NCBI GenBank assembly: GCA_028700615.1
Contig: JAQVSH010000016.1
Location: 1-16,922, forward strand
Direction of reading: 5' to 3'
Length of the DNA: 16,922 bases
Origin: Bacteroidales bacterium
GTDB taxonomy: Bacteria; Bacteroidota; Bacteroidia; Bacteroidales; UBA4181
Program-made: the position numbers and the translations under genes
Shown here: piece after piece, positions 7,514 through 14,381 of the stretch
How positions within the stretch are numbered: the stretch's first letter is position 1
How the letters are laid out: each line of letters begins with the position of its first letter
The notes under the pieces: model-generated
Told to the model about the DNA's origin: nothing
Seen by the model: the letters and a program-made list of their open reading frames with translations, nothing else
The model's database searches: none

Positions 7514-8821
7514 ATGGCATCGTTTGAAGTAGAAGGCGGTTTTCATTTAGCAGGTGATCTTACTCCTCAGGGCGCTAAAAATGAGGCTTTGCAGGTAATA
7601 TGCGCCTGTTTGCTGACTTCTTCCGAAGTGGTGATTCATAATGTTCCCGAAATTACCGATGTACTTCAGCTGATCGGTTTACTGGAAGATTTGGGTGTCA
7701 GGGTCAAAAAAATTGACCGGGGTGTCTGGTCTTTTTGTGCAGAAGCTCTGAATGTGGAGACCCTGATGCAACCCGGGGTGATCAGTAAAGCAAAAAGTCT
7801 CAGAGGTTCAATTATGATTGCCGGCCCTCTTTTGGTCCGCTGCGGTAAAGCTATTGTTCCCCGTCCCGGGGGAGATCAGATTGGCCGCAGAAGGCTTGAT
7901 ACCCATTTTCTGGGATTTGAAAAACTTGGGGCTGCTTTTCATTTTGATCAGGATCATAAGATTTTTACCGTAACCTCTTCTCAGATCAGAGGTGCCTGGA
8001 TTTTGCTTGAAGAAGCATCTGTGACGGGAACTGCCAATCTGATTATGGCTGCCGTTCTTGGCAGGGGGATTACCACGCTTTATAATGCTGCATGTGAACC
8101 TTATATTCAGCAGCTGTGTATGATGTTAAACCGTATGGGGGCGAAAATCCAGGGGATTGGCTCTAATTTACTGGTCATTGAAGGCGTTGAGGCATTGGGA
8201 GGTTGTGAACACCGGATTCTTCCTGATATGATCGAAGTGGGAAGTTTTATCGGACTTGCGGCTATGACGGGTTCTGAGATTACTTTGAAGGATGTTGATA
8301 TCAGAGATTTGGGGATTATTCCGACTCAGTTCGAAAGGATGGGAATCTTTGTTGAGCAGCATGGGAAGGATATTTTTATTCCCCGGCAGGATGCCTATGA
8401 AATAGATACTTTTATTGATGGTTCTATTCTGACCATTGCGGATGCTCCATGGCCAGGACTAACCCCCGATCTGCTTAGTGTTTTTCTGGTTGTGGCAACT
8501 CAGGCAAGAGGAAGTGTTCTGATTCATCAGAAAATGTTTGAAAGCAGATTGTTTTTTGTGGATAAACTGATTGACATGGGGGCTCAGATTATACTGTGTG
8601 ATCCTCACCGGGCTACGGTGATTGGTCTGGGAGGGCGGATACGTCTCCGGGCTACCACCATGACTTCTCCCGATATAAGGGCCGGGGTTGCGCTGTTGAT
8701 AGCAGCCATGTCGGCTGAAGGAACCAGCGTCATTCACAATATTGATCAGATTGACCGGGGTTATGAAGATATTGATTTGCGACTGAATGCCCTTGGAGCA
8801 AAGATACACAGAGTGAATTAA
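7514..8821 (+). CDS. murA: UDP-N-acetylglucosamine 1-carboxyvinyltransferase (MurA)
   Basis: MurA transfers enolpyruvate from PEP to UDP-GlcNAc in the cytosol, the first committed step of peptidoglycan synthesis. The 435-residue protein shows the EPSP-synthase fold signatures: PQGAKNEAL (18-26, with the active-site Lys22-Asn23 pair), SLRGSIMIAGPLL (95-107, Arg97), RPGGDQIGRRRLDTH (117-131), VTGTANLIMAA (170-180), DAPWPGLTPDLL (310-321, Asp319 equivalent to E. coli Asp305) and a C-terminal IDRGYEDIDLRLNALGA segment. The residue matching E. coli Cys115, the fosfomycin target, is Asp121 here (codon GAT at 7874-7876). Enzymes with this replacement stay active and are not alkylated by fosfomycin. 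The gene follows DUF4290 by 20 bp. Its TAA overlaps the stop of the convergent lpxH, leaving no room for a dedicated terminator. Confidence 0.96.
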   Translation: MASFEVEGGFHLAGDLTPQGAKNEALQVICACLLTSSEVVIHNVPEITDVLQLIGLLEDLGVRVKKIDRGVWSFCAEALNVETLMQPGVISKAKSLRGSIMIAGPLLVRCGKAIVPRPGGDQIGRRRLDTHFLGFEKLGAAFHFDQDHKIFTVTSSQIRGAWILLEEASVTGTANLIMAAVLGRGITTLYNAACEPYIQQLCMMLNRMGAKIQGIGSNLLVIEGVEALGGCEHRILPDMIEVGSFIGLAAMTGSEITLKDVDIRDLGIIPTQFERMGIFVEQHGKDIFIPRQDAYEIDTFIDGSILTIADAPWPGLTPDLLSVFLVVATQARGSVLIHQKMFESRLFFVDKLIDMGAQIILCDPHRATVIGLGGRIRLRATTMTSPDIRAGVALLIAAMSAEGTSVIHNIDQIDRGYEDIDLRLNALGAKIHRVN

Positions 8822-9621
8822 TTCTTCCGGAGGATGGCTTCGTCTTTGCCTGCAAAAGACCGCAAAATAAGCCCCTGCTCGTCCAGGACTGCGTATGTGC
8901 AGGCCTCCACCCATTCTCCCAGACAGAGATAGCGGCTTTCCGGGGTTAATTGAATATCCAGCGCGAGATGTCTGTGTCCGAAAATAAAATAGTCATAATG
9001 CGTTTTTTTCAGCATGTCCATGCAATAGGCAATCTGATATTCGCGCGATGTTCCCAGAAATGCTTCTCTAAGCCCTTTGGATAAGCGGCTGTGTTTGGAC
9101 CAGAAATGAGCCAGGCGGACTCCGAAATTTGGATTGATGATACGGGAGAAAATAAATTCCGCCCATTTCCAGTGCATGGCCCGTTTCATGAGTCGATAAT
9201 GAAACTCCTGAGGACCCAGGCCGTCTCCGTGTCCCATAAGAATTTTTTTACCTTGAAATTCTGTTTCAAACAAGTCCTGGTGAATGATCATTCCGGTTTC
9301 GGAAGCCAGATAATCAAATATCCACCCGTCATGATTTCCTGTGAAGAAATGAACAGGAATTCCGCTGTCGCAGATCTCGGAAATCTTTCCCAGAAATCGG
9401 GTAAAACCTCTGGGAACTACTTTAGGGTATTCATACCAAAAGTCAAATATATCTCCGAGGAGATATATTTCAGCAGCATCTTTACGAATCTCTTCCAACC
9501 ACTGAACAAGACGTATTTCCCTTATCCTGCTTCCTTGTTCGGGAAACATTCCAAGATGTGCATCTGAGGCAAAGTATAGTTTTTTCCCCAAAATAGAAGG
9601 GTCGGCTGGTTTATTTGGCAT
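8818..9621 (-). CDS. lpxH: UDP-2,3-diacylglucosamine diphosphatase (LpxH-type)
   Basis: LpxH hydrolyses UDP-2,3-diacylglucosamine to lipid X and UMP at the inner-membrane surface in lipid A synthesis. The 267-residue product has the full calcineurin-like metallophosphoesterase set that binds two metal ions: SDAHLG (Asp20, His22), GDIFDFW (Asp57), GNHD (Asn96, His97), a GHGD motif at 130-133 (His131) and GHRH (His216, His218). The central FHYRLMKRAMHWKWAEFIF segment (140-158) suits the helical cap region that engages the acyl chains in LpxH. No signal peptide is present, as expected for a peripheral cytosolic enzyme. Its start overlaps the end of the upstream lipoprotein gene by 11 bp, which suggests translational coupling. 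Its stop overlaps that of murA on the opposite strand. Bacteroidetes LpxH homologues are somewhat diverged, so the substrate rests on family membership and the neighbouring waaA. Confidence 0.88.
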   Translation of the reverse strand: MPNKPADPSILGKKLYFASDAHLGMFPEQGSRIREIRLVQWLEEIRKDAAEIYLLGDIFDFWYEYPKVVPRGFTRFLGKISEICDSGIPVHFFTGNHDGWIFDYLASETGMIIHQDLFETEFQGKKILMGHGDGLGPQEFHYRLMKRAMHWKWAEFIFSRIINPNFGVRLAHFWSKHSRLSKGLREAFLGTSREYQIAYCMDMLKKTHYDYFIFGHRHLALDIQLTPESRYLCLGEWVEACTYAVLDEQGLILRSFAGKDEAILRKN

Positions 9622-10804
9622 TTGCGAAGATTTCCTCTAGTTTTTTGGGCAGGGCTTCTCCTCTCAGGTTTTTAGCAATGATCGTTCCTTCGGGGTCAAT
9701 CAGAAAATTCGCCGGGATTTCTTCCACATTGTATTCAATGGCAACAGGAGTGTCCCAGTATTTAAGGTCACAGCCGTGTTTCCATCTTCCCAGACCATCC
9801 TCAGCAATGCCGTCAAGCCATTGTTTTTTATTTCTGTCCAGTGAAACCTGAAAAATTTCAAATCCACGGGAGGCATATTTTTCATAGGTGGCAACCAGGT
9901 TGGGGTTTTCTTCCCGGCAGGGACTGCACCATGCAGCCCAGAAATCGATCAATACATATTTCCCGCGCAAAGAAGAAAGTTTTACGGTGTTTCCATTTGG
10001 ATCCGGAAGTTCAATCTGGGGAGCAGTGGCTCCCAGTCCGGAAACCATCGAAGAAATTTCTGCTTTTCTAAGTTGGTCTTTAATTTCGGTTACATTGGCA
10101 TGTAACATCTGTACGTAAGATGACGAAATATATTTTTTGTAAAGAGCCGAGTCCGATTTTTCAAACCAGGTGATATCTTCTTTTCGGTCCAGTACAAAAT
10201 TACTGTTTGGATATTGCTGGTACAATGCATACAAAGAAACCATAGATCCAAGATGGTTCTTAATAAACTGAATGGTAGAATCTCTCTGTTCCTTGATGAT
10301 GCGATTGTAACTCATTTCAATCAGAACCCTGATATTATTGATATTCTTATTATCTATAAACGAGATCAGTACATTGTTGAGAGAATCAATTTGCCGAATG
10401 GTGTTTTTAAGATTTGTGGAAAGTTGTCTGATCTTTTCAGAGTCTTCACTTCCCTCCAGGGTCCAGTTTTCAAATTTTGGGGACTCGGCCCGGATGATGA
10501 TTTTGTCTTTAGGATGAACCAGCAGTGTGATAATTTCCCCTCCTTTGCTCCGAATCGTATAATAAGTAGGGATTTTAATTTTAACAGAAAATTTAGCCCG
10601 TGTGTTCTGAGCGTCTACCTCAAGGGTATCAATCGCCGATTGCTCGCTAGAAAGTTCCTGCAACAGGATGCTGGCCGATTCCGGAACGTCCTGGAATGCC
10701 AGTTGAATGGAGGTATTTTTGCCCTCAGAATTACAGGATATAAAAAATGGAATCAATAAAATTGTCCAGCAAAATCGTTTGATAAAAGCAGTATGGTTCA
10801 TCAT
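9611..10804 (-). CDS. TlpA/ResA-like thioredoxin-fold lipoprotein with N-terminal DUF4369-like domain
   Basis: This 397-residue protein is a predicted exported lipoprotein: a basic N-terminus and hydrophobic stretch (about 12-23) precede Cys24 in FFISC, a relaxed Bacteroidetes lipobox. The N-terminal half (about 30-110) looks like a beta-rich DUF4369-type domain. A helical, charged middle (about 115-250) follows, and then a redoxin/AhpC-TSA thioredoxin fold (about 258-395). The redoxin part has DFWAAWCSPC with the CxxC pair Cys293/Cys296 and the cis-proline segment EEIPANFLIDPEG (Pro364). The protein should therefore reduce or isomerise disulfides in the periplasm; its substrate is unknown. 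It is the first gene of a two-gene unit and overlaps lpxH by 11 bp. Two Met codons begin the frame (10804 and 10801) and I cannot separate them. Whether it stays in the inner or goes to the outer membrane is not decided by the sequence after Cys24. Confidence 0.88.
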   Translation of the reverse strand: MMNHTAFIKRFCWTILLIPFFISCNSEGKNTSIQLAFQDVPESASILLQELSSEQSAIDTLEVDAQNTRAKFSVKIKIPTYYTIRSKGGEIITLLVHPKDKIIIRAESPKFENWTLEGSEDSEKIRQLSTNLKNTIRQIDSLNNVLISFIDNKNINNIRVLIEMSYNRIIKEQRDSTIQFIKNHLGSMVSLYALYQQYPNSNFVLDRKEDITWFEKSDSALYKKYISSSYVQMLHANVTEIKDQLRKAEISSMVSGLGATAPQIELPDPNGNTVKLSSLRGKYVLIDFWAAWCSPCREENPNLVATYEKYASRGFEIFQVSLDRNKKQWLDGIAEDGLGRWKHGCDLKYWDTPVAIEYNVEEIPANFLIDPEGTIIAKNLRGEALPKKLEEIFANAK

Positions 10805-10854
10805 AAGGAATCGGATGGTTTACAACAGAATACATTATAGAGAATCTCTGTGGA

Positions 10855-10892
10855 CAAATTTAGAAGATTTTGCCGTCTCTCTGACAAAAATA
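10855..10892 (-). promoter_or_regulatory. Putative promoter(s) of the lipoprotein-lpxH operon
   Basis: On the minus strand TAAATTTG (10862-10855) matches TAnnTTTG. A TTTG at 10888-10885, 22 nt upstream, could be its -33 box, slightly farther away than usual. The predicted start near 10848 gives a leader of about 44 nt. A second TAnnTTTG match, TATTTTTG, lies at 10892-10885 and overlaps that -33 candidate, so either or both may be used. Confidence 0.55.
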
Positions 10893-10916
10893 TACTCTAA
10901 AATCTCAGGAAGTGTT

Positions 10917-10968
10917 AATTTATCATGGTAAATTGGTTAAATTTAACATGATTACTCCGTGATAAATT
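10917..10968. promoter_or_regulatory. Nested inverted repeats between divergent operons (possible operator)
   Basis: AATTTATCA (10917-10925) and its exact complement TGATAAATT (10960-10968) flank a perfect 12-bp palindrome GTTAAATTTAAC (10936-10947). The two centres differ by only 1 bp. AATTTATCATGGTAAATT (10917-10934) is itself a near palindrome. The block lies upstream of the lipoprotein-lpxH promoter and about 100 bp before the glycogen genes. It could be a regulator-binding site, but the sequence is very A/T-rich and chance is possible. I find no good TAnnTTTG box for the glycogen operon in the rest of this 260-bp gap. Confidence 0.35.
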
Positions 10969-11064
10969 CAGACGGGAGTTATTTATCGGTTTGTTGAAAC
11001 ATTTCCTCATTTGAACACAACTTTTATGGTTTAAAGATTGTTTTCTATTAATAAAGCTTAACTG

Positions 11065-13056
11065 ATGAAATACCTGGAATTTGACCGGTCAAAACTGACC
11101 AATCTGGAATATTCTACACACCGTGAATTTTTACGCTCTAACCGGGCAGGGTCTTATGCCTCTTCTACCATTGTAGGGTGTAATACCAGAAAGTATCACG
11201 GTTTGCTCATATCTCCGGTTGAATCGTGTCAGAATGAAAGATTTGTTTTCTTATCTACCCTGGATGAAAGTATTATCCAGCGCGAAGCGCGTTTCAATCT
11301 CGGGATTCATAAATACGGAGAGGAGGTCTATTGCCCCAAAGGTCATAAGTACGTGATCGATTTTGAAACGGATTATGTGACAAAGATCACCTATCGTGTA
11401 GGCGGAGTGGTGTTGTCTAAAGAATTTCTAATGACAGATATGGAAGAGCAGGTGCTGATCAAGTATACCCTGGAAGAGGCACACTCACCGACCTTATTAC
11501 GTTTACAGCCTTTTCTGGCCAATCGTTTGATTCACAGTCTGTCACATGCCAATCTTGTGGCCGATACAAGAATTGAGTTTATAGAAAACGGGATCCGGAG
11601 TCAGATGTATAAATCCTTGCCGGCGTTGTATCTGCAGTTGTCCAAAAAAAATGATTTTGTGCCGGTCCCGGATTGGTATTATGGGATTGAATATGCAAAA
11701 GAGCAGGAGAGGGGTTATGACTATAAAGAAGATCTTTTTGTTCCCGGTTATTTTGAATTTCCGATCAGGAAAGGGGAGAGCGTTTATTTTTCAGCCAGTC
11801 TTCAGGAGCATGCTCCTGAAGGATTCTCCAGAAAATATGCTCATTGCCTGTCGAAAAGAATACCCCGGGATAGTTTTGAAAATTGTTTGAAAAATGCCGC
11901 CCAGCAATTTTTTGTAAGAAAGGGTCATCAGGTAGAAGTTCTGGCAGGTTTTCCGTGGTTTGGTTCCTGGGGGAGAGATACCTTCATTGCCCTTCCCGGC
12001 CTCACTTTATCTGTCGGGGATATTAAGACTTGTAAGGAAGTGATTGATACCATGGTGGGTCGCATGAAGGGGGGGTTGTTCCCTAATATGGGCTCGGAAG
12101 ATCATCCGGCTTTTAATTCTGTCGATGCGCCTCTCTGGTTTTTTCAGGCTCTTCAGGAATATGCGCAAGCTTTGGGGGATTCGGGTGCGGTATGGAGAAA
12201 ATATAAAAAACCGATGAAGGCGATTCTGGAGGGTTTCCGTGAGGGGCTTCCTTTTAATATTCATCTGGATGAAAACGGATTAATCTGGCAGGGAGAGTCA
12301 GGAAAAGCTTTGACCTGGATGGATGCCGTTGTGGATGGTATCCCGGTTACGCCAAGAGCCGGTTATGCAGTTGAAATTAATCTTTTGTGGTATAATGCGG
12401 TGTGCTGGAGTCTGGCTTTGGCAGAAGAAGCCGGAGAACGGAAGTTTGTCTCCGAATGGAAATATCTTCCGGAGCTTACCCGATCTGAATTTATGCGGAT
12501 CTTCTGGAATGAAGAAAAGGGTTATCTTGCCGATTGTCATGATGGGAACTCCGCAGATTGGTCTGTGAGACCCAATCAGGTATTTGCCGCTTCTCTGATG
12601 TATAGTCCCTTGTCTCCGGAACAGCAAAAAATGGTTTTAGATAAGGTCGGGCAAAAACTTTTAACACCCAGGGGCTTGAGAACGCTCTCCCCGAGTCATC
12701 CTGATTATAAGGGGACTTATAACGGGAATCAGAAGAAACGCGATGCCGCTTATCATCAGGGAACGGTCTGGCCATGGTTGCTTGAACCTTATGCAAAGGG
12801 TTGGCTGAAATTTCATAAGAAGGGGGGGCTGGCTCATATTAAGAATCTTGTGAACGGATTTGAAGAAGAGATTACCTGGCATGGAGTGGGTTCTATTTCG
12901 GAAATTTATAACGGAGACCCTCCTCATCATGGCCGGGGGGCAATTTCCCAGGCCTGGAGTGTGGGAGCTCTGCTTTCGATCATGAAAATGATTAAAGAAA
13001 TGGAAAAAGAAATGAAGGTTCCCGCGCGTAGGAAATCTGCGGGGATTTTGAAATAA
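11065..13056 (+). CDS. Glycogen debranching enzyme (amylo-alpha-1,6-glucosidase, GH133 type)
   Basis: This 663-residue cytosolic enzyme is expected to hydrolyse alpha-1,6 branch points of glycogen. The N-terminal half (about 15-245) is the bacterial/archaeal GDE N domain, with SNRAGSYASSTIVGCNTRKY (25-44) and HGLLI (45-49). The C-terminal half is an (alpha/alpha)6 barrel of amylo-alpha-1,6-glucosidase type, with GFPWFGSWGRDTFIALPGL (295-313), the acidic cluster TWMDA (417-421), TPRAGYAVEINLLWYNA (429-445), HQGTVWPW (564-571) and GSISEIY near the end. The order of the two domains and the length match the archaeal-type enzyme, not the GH13 GlgX/TreX type. It leads a tight plus-strand set: the next gene starts 15 bp after its stop. 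The ATG at 11065 has an A-rich leader and no Shine-Dalgarno. Its neighbours (GT4, GH57, GT3) support glycogen turnover as the pathway. Confidence 0.93.
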   Translation: MKYLEFDRSKLTNLEYSTHREFLRSNRAGSYASSTIVGCNTRKYHGLLISPVESCQNERFVFLSTLDESIIQREARFNLGIHKYGEEVYCPKGHKYVIDFETDYVTKITYRVGGVVLSKEFLMTDMEEQVLIKYTLEEAHSPTLLRLQPFLANRLIHSLSHANLVADTRIEFIENGIRSQMYKSLPALYLQLSKKNDFVPVPDWYYGIEYAKEQERGYDYKEDLFVPGYFEFPIRKGESVYFSASLQEHAPEGFSRKYAHCLSKRIPRDSFENCLKNAAQQFFVRKGHQVEVLAGFPWFGSWGRDTFIALPGLTLSVGDIKTCKEVIDTMVGRMKGGLFPNMGSEDHPAFNSVDAPLWFFQALQEYAQALGDSGAVWRKYKKPMKAILEGFREGLPFNIHLDENGLIWQGESGKALTWMDAVVDGIPVTPRAGYAVEINLLWYNAVCWSLALAEEAGERKFVSEWKYLPELTRSEFMRIFWNEEKGYLADCHDGNSADWSVRPNQVFAASLMYSPLSPEQQKMVLDKVGQKLLTPRGLRTLSPSHPDYKGTYNGNQKKRDAAYHQGTVWPWLLEPYAKGWLKFHKKGGLAHIKNLVNGFEEEITWHGVGSISEIYNGDPPHHGRGAISQAWSVGALLSIMKMIKEMEKEMKVPARRKSAGILK

Positions 13057-13071
13057 TTAAAAATTACCTCT

Positions 13072-14367
13072 GTGAAAGTATTAATGTTTGGCTGGGAGTT
13101 TCCTCCCCATATTTCCGGAGGCCTTGGGACTGCCTGTTACGGGTTGACCAGAGGTCTGTCGGGGTTGTCTGATGTGGATGTTTTATTTGTTGTTCCTAAA
13201 GTATTCGGAGATGAGGACCAGTCTCAGATTCGTCTCATAGGGGCCGATCATGTTCCGGTATTGTCTAAGGAGGTTCACATGGAAGGCTTTCTGAAGAGCC
13301 TTGAAAAAATAGAGGTGGGTGTCAATATCTATCCGTACATTGATCCGGAAACCTTTAAAAAATTTCCTGTGAGTCAATGGCTGGAGAATAACCGTTATAT
13401 CACTACCAATACGCTGGGTACACTCGATTTTAAAGGGGGATACGGGGCTGATCTTTTACAGGAAATCTCTAAATATGCAATTGTTGCTTCGACCATTGCA
13501 TATGAAAATGAGTTTGATGTCATTCATGCCCACGATTGGCTGACTTATCCCGCCGGGATGGTTGCCAGGGAAATTTCAGGAAAGCCTTTGGTCATTCATG
13601 TACATGCAACGGATTTTGACCGGAGCGGCGGAGAGGTAAATCCTGTCGTCTTCGATATAGAAAAATCAGGAATGGAGGCTGCCGATCAGATTATTACCGT
13701 TTCAAACCTGACCCGTAATATTGTGATTGAAAAATACGGAATTGATCCTGAAAAGGTGATTACTGTTTATAATGCGGTTGAACCCGGAGGCATAAAAGAT
13801 GATGTGGCCGCTGAAAGGGTGCTTTCTGATAAGATTGTCACCTTTTTGGGCAGGATTACAATGCAGAAGGGGCCGGAGTATTTCGTAGAAGCGGCAAATC
13901 TTGTTTTGAAAAAAATGTCGGATGTCCGTTTCGTGATGGCAGGGAGCGGAGATATGATGTCAAAAATGATAAGGCGTGCCGCCAGACTGGGAATTACCGA
14001 CCGTTTCCATTTTACCGGTTTTTTGCGGGGGGAGGAGGTATACAAGATGCTCTATATGAGTGATGTATATGTAATGCCGTCGGTTTCGGAGCCTTTTGGC
14101 ATCTCTCCTTTGGAAGCCATGCAGTCAAATTTTCCCGTGATTATTTCCAATCAGTCCGGAGTGGCAGAAGTATTGCGTCATGCGATTAAAGTGGATTTCT
14201 GGGATACCCACGCCATGGCCGATGCCATTTATGGGATTCTGTCCTATCCGGCTTTGCATAAATTTTTTAGTGTTCACGGCAAGGATGAGGTGGATGCGTT
14301 GAAATGGGAAAATTCGGCGTATCAGGTTCGGGAAGTTTATTATAAGGCGATAGGAATAAGAAAATAG
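13072..14367 (+). CDS. GT4-family glycosyltransferase in the glycogen cluster
   Basis: This 431-residue cytosolic GT-B enzyme uses a GTG start (13072); the resulting MKVLMFGWEFPPHISGGLGT begins at the usual point, with the glycine-rich donor loop at residues 15-19. Further marks are DVIHAHDWLT (149-158), VIHVHATDFDRSGG (174-187), the sugar-nucleotide binding GRITMQKGPE (260-269) and the EX7E motif EPFGISPLE (340-348). It resembles bacterial glycogen/starch-synthase-like GT4 proteins more than GT5 GlgA: it lacks the GT5 N-terminal KTGGL motif. It sits 15 bp after the debranching enzyme and 14 bp before the GH57-like gene, so all three are almost certainly co-transcribed. A GT3 glycogen synthase follows in the same cluster, so this enzyme is unlikely to be merely redundant. 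Making short maltooligosaccharides or maltose-1-phosphate, or priming chains, are untested alternatives. Fold and family are firm; donor and product are not. Confidence 0.88.
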   Translation: MKVLMFGWEFPPHISGGLGTACYGLTRGLSGLSDVDVLFVVPKVFGDEDQSQIRLIGADHVPVLSKEVHMEGFLKSLEKIEVGVNIYPYIDPETFKKFPVSQWLENNRYITTNTLGTLDFKGGYGADLLQEISKYAIVASTIAYENEFDVIHAHDWLTYPAGMVAREISGKPLVIHVHATDFDRSGGEVNPVVFDIEKSGMEAADQIITVSNLTRNIVIEKYGIDPEKVITVYNAVEPGGIKDDVAAERVLSDKIVTFLGRITMQKGPEYFVEAANLVLKKMSDVRFVMAGSGDMMSKMIRRAARLGITDRFHFTGFLRGEEVYKMLYMSDVYVMPSVSEPFGISPLEAMQSNFPVIISNQSGVAEVLRHAIKVDFWDTHAMADAIYGILSYPALHKFFSVHGKDEVDALKWENSAYQVREVYYKAIGIRK

Positions 14368-14381
14368 AAAAATGTTTCGTT

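Noticed and set aside
10214..10759. 181-codon plus-strand frame opposite the thioredoxin-like lipoprotein gene
   Set aside because: It is fully antisense to a gene with a signal peptide, CxxC motif and coherent domain order. The antisense product shows no motif or signal of its own.
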